Source of the DNA: Paenibacillus tuaregi
Lineage (GTDB): Bacteria > Bacillota > Bacilli > Paenibacillales > Paenibacillaceae
Assembly (NCBI RefSeq): GCF_900086655.1
Contig: NZ_LT575476.1
Location: 3,321,869 to 3,385,868, forward strand
Direction: 5' to 3'
Length of the DNA stretch: 64,000 nucleotides
Shown: positions 16,905 through 25,627 of the stretch, one piece after another
Position numbering within the stretch: the first letter of the stretch is position 1
Layout of the letters: each line of letters starts with the position of its first letter
Notes under the pieces: model-generated
Database searches by the model: none
What the model saw: only the letters and a program-made list of their open reading frames with translations
Told to the model about the DNA's origin: nothing
Program-made: the position numbers and the translations under genes

Positions 16905-17953
16905 ACGGGAACACTCAGCTTTCCGCTTCGGGGTGTGCCGAACCCGATGATTTGGTTCTCTGGAAATTCCACATATACTTTCAGATTCTTGTGCACGTGC
17001 AGTCTCTTCGCAAAGGAGGCCGGCACATCCACATAAATCGGTTCTTCCCCGCCAAGGTGTGCCGCAAGCCGGATACTCAGCCGGTAAAACGCGCCCCTGA
17101 ACTCGGAGTCGGTTACTACGGCTTCGCGGCTGTATGCGGTTGGCCGGTCACTGATCCGGATATGCTCCGGCCGGATGCCAAGCTCGCTGTCCTTATCATA
17201 TTCGGGATGCTGAAGCCACCCGTTATCCATAAAATTCACAGCACCGATAAAGTCCGCTACAAAACGGGTCTTGGGCTGCTCGTATACTTCCTCCGGCGAA
17301 CCGGTTTGAATGACTTTGGCGTTGTTCATCACGACGATTTTATCTGCCATGGTTAACGCTTCCTCCTGGTCGTGCGTCACCATAATCGTAGTCATGCCAA
17401 GCTGATCATGCAGCCGGCGCACTTCCTTGCGCAGCTTCTGACGGACCTTGGCGTCCAGTGCGGATAACGGTTCATCAAGCAGCAGGAAATCCGGGGACAG
17501 TGCAACCGCCCGGGCCAAAGCTACCCTCTGCTGCTGGCCGCCTGACAGCTGAGCCGGGTATTTGTCCACGGCATGCTCCAAATCAACCATGGCAAGCACC
17601 TCGTGTACTTTTTCGCTGATCTGAGCTCTGGACATTCTCTTCTCCTTGAGACCGTAAGCGATATTCTGGGCGGTAGTCAGATTAGGGAATAAGGCGTAAG
17701 ATTGGAACATCATGCCTGCGTTCCGTTTAGCTGGAGGCAGGGATGTGATATCCCTGCCCGCAACCGTTATACTACCGCCATCCGGCGCTTCCAGTCCTGC
17801 AATGATCCGGAGCAGCGTCGTTTTGCCGCATCCGCTCGGACCTAGAAGACAAACAAATTCATTCTTCTGAATATCGATCCGGATGGGTTCCAGCGCTGTA
17901 AATGTGCCAAATGCCTTATGGATGTCTCGAATTGCCAAATAGGGGTCTGGCAT
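16901..17953 (-). CDS. 2-aminoethylphosphonate ABC transporter ATPase
   Basis: A 350-residue ABC ATPase with Walker A GPSGCGKTTLLR (about 38-49), signature LSGGQQQR, Walker B FLLLDEPLSALD and the H-loop TIMVTHDQEEAL, followed by a C-terminal TOBE-like regulatory part (LGIRPEHIRISD onward). Length and organisation fit PhnT2/PotA-like importers. It overlaps the permease gene by four bases and lies 33 bp behind the binding-protein gene. Confidence 0.92.
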   Translation of the reverse strand: MPDPYLAIRDIHKAFGTFTALEPIRIDIQKNEFVCLLGPSGCGKTTLLRIIAGLEAPDGGSITVAGRDITSLPPAKRNAGMMFQSYALFPNLTTAQNIAYGLKEKRMSRAQISEKVHEVLAMVDLEHAVDKYPAQLSGGQQQRVALARAVALSPDFLLLDEPLSALDAKVRQKLRKEVRRLHDQLGMTTIMVTHDQEEALTMADKIVVMNNAKVIQTGSPEEVYEQPKTRFVADFIGAVNFMDNGWLQHPEYDKDSELGIRPEHIRISDRPTAYSREAVVTDSEFRGAFYRLSIRLAAHLGGEEPIYVDVPASFAKRLHVHKNLKVYVEFPENQIIGFGTPRSGKLSVPV

Positions 17954-17985
17954 GGGCTTTCCTCCTTCATTCAGGTTCGTTATTG

Positions 17986-19086
17986 TTATTGTTTAGGCTC
18001 GCTCTTCGAGTCATAGCGCTTTGTCCACTCGGCAAGCGTGGCGTCACGGTTCTTGGCAGTCTGATTCAGGTCATTCTTGATCAATTGGCTGACAGGATCC
18101 TTGCTGTAACCTTCCGGGATGCCCGCAGCGTCGTCTTTAATGGAAATGATGGCGTAATTCTCGTTATACTTCTTCATCGGCTCGGCAGAAATCGCCCAAT
18201 CGAGGAACTGCTTGGCTTCAGGTTTGATGTCGGCTTTCTTGATCAAAGCGTTCGCTTCCACATCCCAGCCGGAGCCTTCCTTCGGAAATACAACTTCGAC
18301 CGGAGCACCCTTCTTCTTCTCCTGGATAGAACGGTAACCAAATGAAATACCTATTGGGTATTCACCTGTACCGGCCAGCTTCGCCGGCTTCGAGCCCGAA
18401 TGTGTATAGGTTGCGATATTCTCATTCAACTTGTCCATGTACTTCCAAGCTTCTTCTTCACCCAGCAGCTGCTGCAGACCAGATACCGTCAAGAAACCTG
18501 TTCCGGAAGAAGCCGGGTTCGGCATAACAATAAGACCTTTATATTCCGGCTTAATCAGATCAGCATAAGACTGTGGAATGGCCAGTCCTTTCTTCTTAAG
18601 CTCCACCGTATTTACCGCAAAGGCAGTCTCCCAGGCATCAATTCCAACCCAGTGAGTTGGGTTCTGCGAATCCTTGAATTCCGGTGTAACTTTCTCAACG
18701 CCTGCTGGTGAATAAGGCTCCAGCATTCCGTTCTGGTCAAGCACCAGCAGACTTGTAGCGGCTGTTCCCCACACCACATCGGCTACCGGATTATCTTTCT
18801 CTGCAAGCAGCTTGGCTGTAATGACACCTGTGGAATCGCGGACGACATTCACCTTTACATCAGGATAAGTAGACTTATAAGATTCTAGGTAGGACTCAAT
18901 CTGATCATCTTCGAGCGCGGTATACACCGTTATCTCTTTGCTTCCCGAAACCGCCGCCTCTTTCCCGGCACCAGCACTCTGGTCTTTCAGCTGATTCGCT
19001 CCTTCAGATTTCGTTCCTTGACCGCAAGCAGCCAGGAATGACACCAGCATAAGCATAGTTGCTAATAGACCCGTCCATTTTTTCAT
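17986..19086 (-). CDS. 2-aminoethylphosphonate-binding lipoprotein
   Basis: A 366-residue extracellular solute-binding lipoprotein: signal peptide [17 protein letters not shown], lipobox LAAC with acylated Cys21, then a periplasmic-binding fold of the iron/thiamine/phosphonate type starting [18 protein letters not shown]. It resembles PhnS2-type proteins and delivers substrate to the fused permease. It is the first gene of the operon. A TATACT box lies at 19145-19140 on the reverse strand, 53 bp upstream of the start, with no convincing -35 element, so activator control is possible. Confidence 0.9.
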   Translation of the reverse strand: MKKWTGLLATMLMLVSFLAACGQGTKSEGANQLKDQSAGAGKEAAVSGSKEITVYTALEDDQIESYLESYKSTYPDVKVNVVRDSTGVITAKLLAEKDNPVADVVWGTAATSLLVLDQNGMLEPYSPAGVEKVTPEFKDSQNPTHWVGIDAWETAFAVNTVELKKKGLAIPQSYADLIKPEYKGLIVMPNPASSGTGFLTVSGLQQLLGEEEAWKYMDKLNENIATYTHSGSKPAKLAGTGEYPIGISFGYRSIQEKKKGAPVEVVFPKEGSGWDVEANALIKKADIKPEAKQFLDWAISAEPMKKYNENYAIISIKDDAAGIPEGYSKDPVSQLIKNDLNQTAKNRDATLAEWTKRYDSKSEPKQ

Positions 19087-19236
19087 GCTCTCTTCTTCTC
19101 CTCCAATACCTTGATAGGTTCATTTCAGACAACAAACTCAGTATAGAGGCCATTTATTAACTACACATCAAATCCACGTTAATAAAATGTTTTTGTTTAT
19201 ATTTTAATTGTTTTTTGTTGTGACTTTTGATACGAG

Positions 19237-19267
19237 AAAACCCTGCCGCCGAAGCAGTCAGGGTTTT
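19237..19267 (-). terminator. Terminator of the SLH-protein gene
   Basis: Arms AAAACCCTG (19237-19245) and CAGGGTTTT (19259-19267) form a stem just after the stop codon of the reverse-strand SLH gene. Confidence 0.75.
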
Positions 19268-19277
19268 AGGTGTCTTT

Positions 19278-20930
19278 CTATGGAGTTGGATCCATGGTGC
19301 CTGGAATTGCAGGGCCTGGATCTGTGGTGCCGGGATCCGCGGTGCCTGGATCTGTAGTGCCTGGATCCGTGGTACCCGGATCTGTAGTGCCTGGATCCGT
19401 GGTACCCGGATCTGTGGTGCCTGGATCACCAGTACCCGGAGGAGGTGTCTGGCCAGTCGTTCCTCCTTGGTCGGAGCCTGAATCTTGCCCGCCATCGGAA
19501 TCATTAGTGCTGTCTTGCACAGTGACTACAGATGATGTAATAACCGTGCCTGGCTGATCCGCTGAAGAAGGAACCTTGAGCAAGAAGAAGGAATATCCGG
19601 TAAGCGGCTTGCCTCCGTTAAATCCTTCAATCATGTATTTAATGTATGAAGAAGAGATGCTGCCACCATTTACATTTCCTGCATCAGCTGTGGCTGGTTG
19701 AAGATTTAACAGACGGTATTGTGCTCCAGCCGGTTCTTTGTAGAAAATGAAATACCGGTCGTTCACATCCCCTGGCATCCACTCTAGAGTAGCCCCGCCG
19801 TCATTATAATATCTAAACTCGGCTATTTCCGGCTTGAATTGAACGGAAGCTTCATTGGAATACTTCGTTCCCTCTCCGCTTGGTTTCACCACAAAATAAG
19901 CGGTACCTTGGAAATACTTATTGGTGAGTGGGAATGAACCAGATTCTGTCTGACCTATCTTTTGGTATTCTAACCCAGACACACTGGAATAGTAGACATC
20001 ATAAGTAACACTCGGCTTAGCCGTCCAGGTCAACTCTGGCAGAGTCAGTCCCGGCAAGTCTGCATTTACAGAATAATGCAGCGCCAGATCGGAAGGAGCT
20101 TGTGGAATTTCCGGAGTTGCCACGGGCGGCTGTTCAGGAGTCGGTGTGGTCGGATAATAGACTGGCGGCACATAAGATGTGCTCGGCTGCTCAGACTTTT
20201 TCGCCTCCTCCGCCTTTTTGGCTTCTTCAGCTTTTTTCGCTTCTTCCGCTTTCTTTGCCTCTTCAGCTTTCGCTGCCTCCTGCTTTTGCACCGTATCAGA
20301 AGTGCTGAGCCATCTTTGAGTCAAGCTTGCAACCTGCTCGCGGGTTGCCGCCCCCGTGGGATTAAACTGGCCGTTGCTGCCATTAAGATAACCCAGCTTA
20401 AACGCTGCGCCTACCGCATCCTTGGCGTAATCGGAAATAGAAGCTGCATCTGAGAAATTCAAATAGGCTGCTCCCCCGGTCACCACGTCTTTACCTACAA
20501 TCAGGTTCAGTGCTCTGGCGAACAGGACGGCCATATCCTGGCGGGACAGATTGGTTCCGCCTCCGAATGACCCATCGCCTGTTCCTTTAATCAGACCGGC
20601 TTTGACTGCGGCTTCAACCGCTGCGTAGGCATAATGATCCTTGGGAACATCCTTGAAGCTTGGCGAAGCAGGCGGTTGGCTGGTATCCAGCTTCAATGCC
20701 TTGGCGAGAATGATAGCGAAATCCTGTCTCTCGATCTTTCCGGCAGGATTGAAGCTGCCTGTGTTCACCCCATTCAGTATTCCCTTGGAAGCCAATTCCA
20801 AAATGGCATCCTTGGCAAATGAGCCCTGAATATCGGTGAAATCTACTGCAGCATGTGTGCTTAGTGGTGCTCCAAGGTAAATCACGCCGGAAGCCACTGA
20901 TACGGCAAGTGCCCGCTTTAATCTTTTCAT
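19278..20930 (-). CDS. SLH-domain surface protein with Pro/Thr/Asp-rich tail
   Basis: The 550-residue protein has an Ala-rich signal peptide (cleavage near THAA-VD, about residue 28), three SLH domains at about 30-80 (VDFTDIQGSFAKDAI), 93-145 (PSFKDVPKDHYAYAAVEAA) and 158-210 (LNFSDAASISDYAKDAV), a lysine/glutamate helix of repeated EEAKKA units (about 218-245), a proline-rich linker, fibronectin-like sequence (ALHYSVNADLPGLTLPELTW onward) and a C-terminal tail of DPGTT units. SLH domains bind pyruvylated secondary wall polymer, so the protein sits on the cell surface with its tail projecting. No enzymatic domain is recognised. Confidence 0.9.
   Translation of the reverse strand: MKRLKRALAVSVASGVIYLGAPLSTHAAVDFTDIQGSFAKDAILELASKGILNGVNTGSFNPAGKIERQDFAIILAKALKLDTSQPPASPSFKDVPKDHYAYAAVEAAVKAGLIKGTGDGSFGGGTNLSRQDMAVLFARALNLIVGKDVVTGGAAYLNFSDAASISDYAKDAVGAAFKLGYLNGSNGQFNPTGAATREQVASLTQRWLSTSDTVQKQEAAKAEEAKKAEEAKKAEEAKKAEEAKKSEQPSTSYVPPVYYPTTPTPEQPPVATPEIPQAPSDLALHYSVNADLPGLTLPELTWTAKPSVTYDVYYSSVSGLEYQKIGQTESGSFPLTNKYFQGTAYFVVKPSGEGTKYSNEASVQFKPEIAEFRYYNDGGATLEWMPGDVNDRYFIFYKEPAGAQYRLLNLQPATADAGNVNGGSISSSYIKYMIEGFNGGKPLTGYSFFLLKVPSSADQPGTVITSSVVTVQDSTNDSDGGQDSGSDQGGTTGQTPPPGTGDPGTTDPGTTDPGTTDPGTTDPGTTDPGTADPGTTDPGPAIPGTMDPTP
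19287..19427 (-). repeat. Fifteen-base coding repeat encoding DPGTT units
   Basis: About nine tandem copies of a 15-base unit encode Asp-Pro-Gly-Thr-Thr and close variants (DPGTA, DPGPA, IPGTM) at the C-terminus of the SLH protein. Such a perfect-period repeat is likely to vary in copy number between strains. Confidence 0.85.
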
Positions 20931-21061
20931 AATGTTCCCCCAATAGATGAAATAAGAAAAATCACAAAGATCGTAGCATAATCAAACAATAATCTGAACA
21001 ACAAGAGACGGAAAAACTTCCAGATAAAGAAAAAAACCACCCGCTCAGGTGGTCATTATTT

Positions 21062-21547
21062 TTAGAATTTGCCCATTATTATTCCGAAGCAGGCGGCATT
21101 CAGCAGGAAGGTAATCGCTCCGCCGATCAGGATTCCCTGCCCTATTCCAACTCGTTTGCGGTTAAACGCAATGATCGCAGCCGGAATTAAGTATACGATC
21201 TGAGAAATACCGATGACAAAGATCGCTGCGGGAAAGGCAGCATGGAGGAAATGGAGCAGAAACAGAATGGCCAGTCCTTTAAACACCTCGGCCGAATGAT
21301 TCCGCTCCGGTTCATGGGGAGGCGGCGCACCGGGCACTCCATTCCAGGCGCCAGGATAGGATTCATAGCCAGGTGTAGGCTGTTGGTCAAGTCCAAGTCC
21401 CTGTCCATACTCTAATCCATGGCCATTGCCTTGGGAGGACGGGGGCACTGACTTGGATGGCTCCCGGTCACTAGAACCCTCTACAGATTCCGCATTCCTG
21501 TCCGCATCATTTTTCCCTTCAGGCCGTTTGTCGTGCTCATCGCTCAT
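21062..21547 (-). CDS. Small membrane protein coupled to the radical SAM gene
   Basis: A 161-residue protein: the first 90 residues are charged then Gly/Pro/Gln-rich and look disordered, and the remainder has two or three hydrophobic helices (LAILFLLHFLHAAFPAAIFV, GISQIVYLIPAAIIAF, and a Gly-rich C-terminal helix). I recognise no named family; the helical part resembles short two-helix membrane proteins often placed beside lipid or stress genes. Its start overlaps the radical SAM gene by four bases (ATGA), so it is translated from the same message and is probably part of the same membrane process. Confidence 0.8.
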   Translation of the reverse strand: MSDEHDKRPEGKNDADRNAESVEGSSDREPSKSVPPSSQGNGHGLEYGQGLGLDQQPTPGYESYPGAWNGVPGAPPPHEPERNHSAEVFKGLAILFLLHFLHAAFPAAIFVIGISQIVYLIPAAIIAFNRKRVGIGQGILIGGAITFLLNAACFGIIMGKF

Positions 21548-22959
21548 CGGTTGACCCCCTCCATTTCCGCCTTCAGCTCCTTAAGCCGGTTCTCCAACTC
21601 TCCACGATAGAAGATATTATACGTATCAAACGGAATGATTCTACCATCCGGATGTACGATATGAACACACGATTTCTTGACGGAGCGGACATCGAAATGG
21701 TAAGGGTCCATAAACTGCATGATGATCACGCGAAATACATTGTCATAACTGACTGTCTCTGGTACCTGGACAAGTGGAAGGCAGCACAGCAGACTTTTTA
21801 ATGATAATGCCGAGGATTCTGGAGAATGAGCCGTAGAGAACAGTTCAAAGATTTGCTTTTTAAGATCCTGGTCCTGTTCAAACACAATTGTATTGCGTCC
21901 TCCCTCCAGCAGAATCTGCGGATCGATCATTCCGGTGAGCGGTACGGCTTCACCACCCATCTTCAGCGCGTACCCCATCGCAAGTGCATCGGGATGACAT
22001 GGAACTGGAATGATATCTTCAGCCTGAAACACACCGGACTGATCAATAATCTGCTGACGGACTTCACTTAAGGTTAAGCGGTCCTTGGAAGGGTCGAACT
22101 CCTCGAGGCGCCCAGCAGCCTGGATTGGCTGGAAAGTTACGCCCCGAACCGCCCGCTGCTTGAGACCGTACTGGATGATCTCCCCGATTTCATGATCATT
22201 CAGCCCCTTCTTAAGTGTGACTACCAAGGTGGTCGAGATGTTGAATTCATTCAAGTGCTCAATCGCCTTATTCCGAATCTGCCGAAGGTCGGCCCCCCTC
22301 AGCTCCTGAAGCGTGGATTTATCAAAGCTGTCAAACTGCAAATAAATTTCAAACCCTGGTTTATACTCCGCCAGCCGCCGGACAAATTCCCGGTCCTGGG
22401 CAATCCGGATTCCATTGGTGTTAATCATCAGGTGCTTGATTGGTTTCGTCTTGGCCATGTCCAAAATTTCAAAAAACTGTGGATGAATGGTCGGCTCCCC
22501 GCCGCTGATCTGCACAATGTCAGGCTCCCCCTCATTGCGGACGACGGCATCCAGCATTCGTTCGATCTCTTCAAGAGAGCGCCATAATTTCTTCTCCGGG
22601 GACGAATCGGCATAACAGATCGGGCATTTCAAATTACATTGGTCGATAATCTCAACGATTGTCAGACAACTGTGCTGCTCATGATCCGGGCATAGACCGC
22701 AATCATACGGGCATCCGTAGCGGATCGGAGTATTCCAGTGCAGCGGCATTTCCGCTGGCTTGATAAATTCGCGGCAGCGCTTGAAATATTCTACGTCCGT
22801 GGAGATCAGCACCTTTTCCCGGCCGTGTTCGAAGCAGTATTTGGATAAATACACCCGGTCATTTTCAATAATGACTTTGGCCTCCACTTTCTTGAGGCAT
22901 TTAGAGCAGATGCTGTTCGTGAGTTCGTAGAATAGATAAGGTCTGTTTTTTGTGGTCAT
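21544..22959 (-). CDS. Radical SAM protein resembling MJ0619/tetraether synthase (Tes)
   Basis: A 471-residue radical SAM enzyme. The SAM-cluster motif CNLKCPICYA uses Cys108, Cys112 and Cys115, and the GGEP motif (ISGGEPTIHPQF) follows. Upstream are additional cysteines: Cys18 and Cys21 (SICSKC), Cys42, and the block CPYDCGLCPDHEQHSC (83-98). The C-terminus has LLCCLPL and HPDGRIIPFDTYNIFYR. This arrangement matches my recollection of the archaeal MJ0619 family, whose members include the synthase that joins lipid tails through carbon-carbon bonds. It overlaps genes on both sides by four bases, one an Lgt-like membrane protein. I infer action on a membrane lipid, but the substrate in a bacterium is unknown; other radical SAM chemistry is possible. 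Confidence 0.8.
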   Translation of the reverse strand: MTTKNRPYLFYELTNSICSKCLKKVEAKVIIENDRVYLSKYCFEHGREKVLISTDVEYFKRCREFIKPAEMPLHWNTPIRYGCPYDCGLCPDHEQHSCLTIVEIIDQCNLKCPICYADSSPEKKLWRSLEEIERMLDAVVRNEGEPDIVQISGGEPTIHPQFFEILDMAKTKPIKHLMINTNGIRIAQDREFVRRLAEYKPGFEIYLQFDSFDKSTLQELRGADLRQIRNKAIEHLNEFNISTTLVVTLKKGLNDHEIGEIIQYGLKQRAVRGVTFQPIQAAGRLEEFDPSKDRLTLSEVRQQIIDQSGVFQAEDIIPVPCHPDALAMGYALKMGGEAVPLTGMIDPQILLEGGRNTIVFEQDQDLKKQIFELFSTAHSPESSALSLKSLLCCLPLVQVPETVSYDNVFRVIIMQFMDPYHFDVRSVKKSCVHIVHPDGRIIPFDTYNIFYRGELENRLKELKAEMEGVNR

Positions 22960-23720
22960 GACACACTTTCCTTCCTAACCGGCTGAGTATGATAGCCAAA
23001 TATGAAATACAGCATGCCAAGCAGGCACGCAATTTGAATATTGTTCATTCCCAGGTATGGGTGAGGCGTCGGCTTAATAAAATCAACGCAAAACCGGAAC
23101 GCAAGATAACCGAACATAAACGCCTGGTACATGGCACCGTCGGCCAGCGGCCAGCCCCGGGCTGCTCTTCTTCGTTTGATCACAAACAAGACGATCCCGA
23201 ACACCAGGAAAAAGCCGATCTCGTAAAGCTGTGTAGGATGTCTTGGAATCCCGTCGCCATAGTCGAAGCCCGTGATCCAATTCGTAGGAATACCGTGGGT
23301 ATGGTCATCCAGCCCGGTTAAAAAACACCCGATGCGGCCGATTCCAATCGCAAAAAGCAAGGGAAATACGAAATCGTCCCCTGTAGAGCGCGTAATGCCA
23401 ACCATTTTCTTGGCCAGCTCTACTCCGATCAAGCCGCCCAGAAGCCCGCCAACAATCGTTTTACCGGCCATGAGTTCCGTCCAGTGGCTTCCAATAGACT
23501 TTAACAGCTCTGGATTCTCAAACCAAAACAGCAGCTTGGAGCCAAGAGCAGCTCCTATCGCGGCACCAACAATCACCCAAAACATATTTTTGACCGGAAC
23601 CTCCGTCTTGCGCCGGGTCCATAGGTAAACTCTGAATCCCAAGAAATAGGCAAGTGTCTCAAACAAAAAATGAGGGTGAATCACTAACTTTCCAATATGA
23701 ATGTATACGGGAAACTGCAT
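22956..23720 (-). CDS. Lgt-like membrane protein lacking the usual active-site His
   Basis: A 254-residue polytopic protein homologous to prolipoprotein diacylglyceryl transferase. It keeps the signature region as GIGRIGCFLTGLDDHTHG, the HPTQLYE motif and the terminal YLAFRFCVDF arginine, and has about seven hydrophobic helices. In ordinary Lgt the signature reads GR-x-GN and an essential His stands before GG in the sequence SFHGG; here Asn is Cys and the equivalent stretch is KTIVGGLLGG, with Val at the His position. It is therefore probably a paralogue with a changed acceptor or donor rather than the housekeeping Lgt. It is first in the three-gene coupled operon with the Tes-like radical SAM enzyme. 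Confidence 0.82.
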   Translation of the reverse strand: MQFPVYIHIGKLVIHPHFLFETLAYFLGFRVYLWTRRKTEVPVKNMFWVIVGAAIGAALGSKLLFWFENPELLKSIGSHWTELMAGKTIVGGLLGGLIGVELAKKMVGITRSTGDDFVFPLLFAIGIGRIGCFLTGLDDHTHGIPTNWITGFDYGDGIPRHPTQLYEIGFFLVFGIVLFVIKRRRAARGWPLADGAMYQAFMFGYLAFRFCVDFIKPTPHPYLGMNNIQIACLLGMLYFIFGYHTQPVRKESVS

Positions 23721-23965
23721 CCTGGTTCTCCTGTCGCTGGTTGTAAGTTCATCATTGATATTGATAGATTGGTTAAAATTAGGAATAAAAACTATTACTA
23801 CTATACCAATTTGAACCCCCGGCGGATAGCCTTTTTTGCTTGAGTTTTCTTAGAAAACCTCCCGTGTTCATTAACAGTTTTGTAAATTTTGTAAATCACA
23901 GATGATATATGATTATTCCGTTAGTCTACTCTTGTATTCTTTTTCAAACTAAAGGAGTTGATGTT

Positions 23966-25477
23966 ATGAAGTTAAATCATGCAGCCAAGTACATACTCAT
24001 GTTCACTTTAGCGGTCGGAGTCACGTTAACCCCTTCATATTCAAACATCGTTGGCCATGGTGTGGTATCGGCAGCAGAACAATCGCTCACGAATATCAAA
24101 GCTGAAGATATCCGCCAAGCCACCCTGTCCCAAGCAGATCTGACCTATCGCCCGTTATTCGGCAGCAGGGAAGCAGACAAACAGGCACTGACCGAGATAT
24201 CCAGCTTCATCAATCAATTCACAGCAAAGGGTACCAAAGAAACTATTAAGCCGGGAGACAGCTCAAACAGCTTCTTCAGCTACAAGGTCGACCTTTCATT
24301 TAAAGACGGTTCGAATGCCCTGCTCTACAACCCTCAAAATTCAGGCGGTCTAGTCCTTGAATATAAGGAGACCAGAATATCATTAGCGGATGCCCAGTTA
24401 ACCAAGCTGACCAGCCTGTTTGTTATGGGGAAATCGGCCTCCTTGAGTCCAGCCAGCTTCCGGATTGGTGACCCCGTCCGAATCAGTGGCTCCGATGATC
24501 TTGTAGAAGATGGCCAAGTAAATGTGTTTTGGACCCCAGGCAAAATTAACTCTTATACCCCAACCGAGTCCGCAACCGGAGCAGAATTCCCCTCCAAGTC
24601 GGCGCTGCTTATCTACCGGGGGCCTTCGCATCAGGCGCGGTATGATTTTAAATTTACATTTCCCGTTTATGGGGAGGCTTGGGATGGAAGCCTTGGGGCG
24701 ATTCATCCGGGTGCGGGTTCAATAACAATAACACCGGCACGGCTTCACAAGTCTTTCCCGGTGAATGTTCAGCCTGCAGCCTCTCTATCCCTTTCTGTAA
24801 ACGGGTTTCCCGTGACCGACCCGTCTCTTCAGCCAATCTCTTACCAAGGGATCACACTGCTGCCTCTGCGGGCTGTTGGAGCCTTGCTGGGGGAAGCGCT
24901 GATCTGGGATGCGAAACACCAGAGTGTTCTGATCAGAACCCCGTTATCAGCTGTGTCCGGGAAACCATCTGGTGGAGTACGCCTTTGGATTGATGGCAAG
25001 CCTGCAGCTTCAGACCTGAAGCCGGTCATTGTGCGAAACGGGGTCACCTATGTCCCCGTTAGGGCGGCAACCGGCGCGTTCGGCCAGTCAGTCCTCTGGC
25101 TGGAGCCCAGCAAGAACGTAACCATTATCCTGAAGCCCGCGCTGCTATCGGTGAACAAGTACGCCACAGGAAGCCTGGAGCGTGAAATCGCCGGGCGGGT
25201 CAACGAATACGTATCTGCCCTCAACAGGAGAAACTTGAGCAAGCTGAAGACGCTATTCGCGAAAGACGAATTTGTATTCCCTAAGCTGGAGAACCTGGGA
25301 AACCGCCTAATCACGAAGATCAGCGGATTCCGGCTGGAGAAGGGCACAGATCCGAATGAACTCGTGGCTTACGTGGAATTCCGTTATTTGTCAGACCCCA
25401 ACGGTCGTTCAAGCACCTCTGTCGGCATTGTATTTAGACAAACCGATGGAAAGTGGAAGATTACAGATGTCGACTAA
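23966..25477 (+). CDS. Secreted protein with copper-amine-oxidase-like stalk domain
   Basis: I place the start at ATG 23966, behind AAAGGAG (23951-23957), which gives MKLNHAAKYILMFTLAVG and a normal signal peptide ending near VVSA; the 503-residue protein is exported. The N-terminal third (to about 220) is not recognised. Two copper-amine-oxidase N-terminal-like (stalk) repeats follow, around ISYQGITLLPLRAVGALLG and VIVRNGVTYVPVRAATGAFG. The last 110 residues, ending VGIVFRQTDGKWKITDVD, resemble an NTF2-like fold. Such stalk domains are common on Paenibacillus exoproteins and do not imply amine oxidase activity. It is divergent from the Lgt-like operon and ends at a bidirectional terminator. 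Confidence 0.8.
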   Translation: MKLNHAAKYILMFTLAVGVTLTPSYSNIVGHGVVSAAEQSLTNIKAEDIRQATLSQADLTYRPLFGSREADKQALTEISSFINQFTAKGTKETIKPGDSSNSFFSYKVDLSFKDGSNALLYNPQNSGGLVLEYKETRISLADAQLTKLTSLFVMGKSASLSPASFRIGDPVRISGSDDLVEDGQVNVFWTPGKINSYTPTESATGAEFPSKSALLIYRGPSHQARYDFKFTFPVYGEAWDGSLGAIHPGAGSITITPARLHKSFPVNVQPAASLSLSVNGFPVTDPSLQPISYQGITLLPLRAVGALLGEALIWDAKHQSVLIRTPLSAVSGKPSGGVRLWIDGKPAASDLKPVIVRNGVTYVPVRAATGAFGQSVLWLEPSKNVTIILKPALLSVNKYATGSLEREIAGRVNEYVSALNRRNLSKLKTLFAKDEFVFPKLENLGNRLITKISGFRLEKGTDPNELVAYVEFRYLSDPNGRSSTSVGIVFRQTDGKWKITDVD

Positions 25478-25502
25478 CTGCTGTTGACGGATCTGAACAA
25501 AA

Positions 25503-25541
25503 AAGAGGCCTACTAGTCGTATTCACGGCTGTAGGCCTCTT
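25503..25541. terminator. Bidirectional terminator between stalk protein and GH42 gene
   Basis: A perfect 11-bp inverted repeat, AAGAGGCCTAC (25503-25513) with GTAGGCCTCTT (25531-25541), flanked by A-run and T-rich sequence between convergent genes. Confidence 0.88.
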
Positions 25542-25627
25542 CTTTGTATTTGGGCAGAATTCAGGTTCGCGGCTCATAGTTTTCCCAATATATCTCGAAA
25601 ACCATATCATTTTGAACAAATAAATGT

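Noticed and set aside
19287-19427. Short regular repeats that might be a CRISPR array
   Set aside because: Period is 15 bases with no spacers and in-frame coding for DPGTT; it is a protein repeat.
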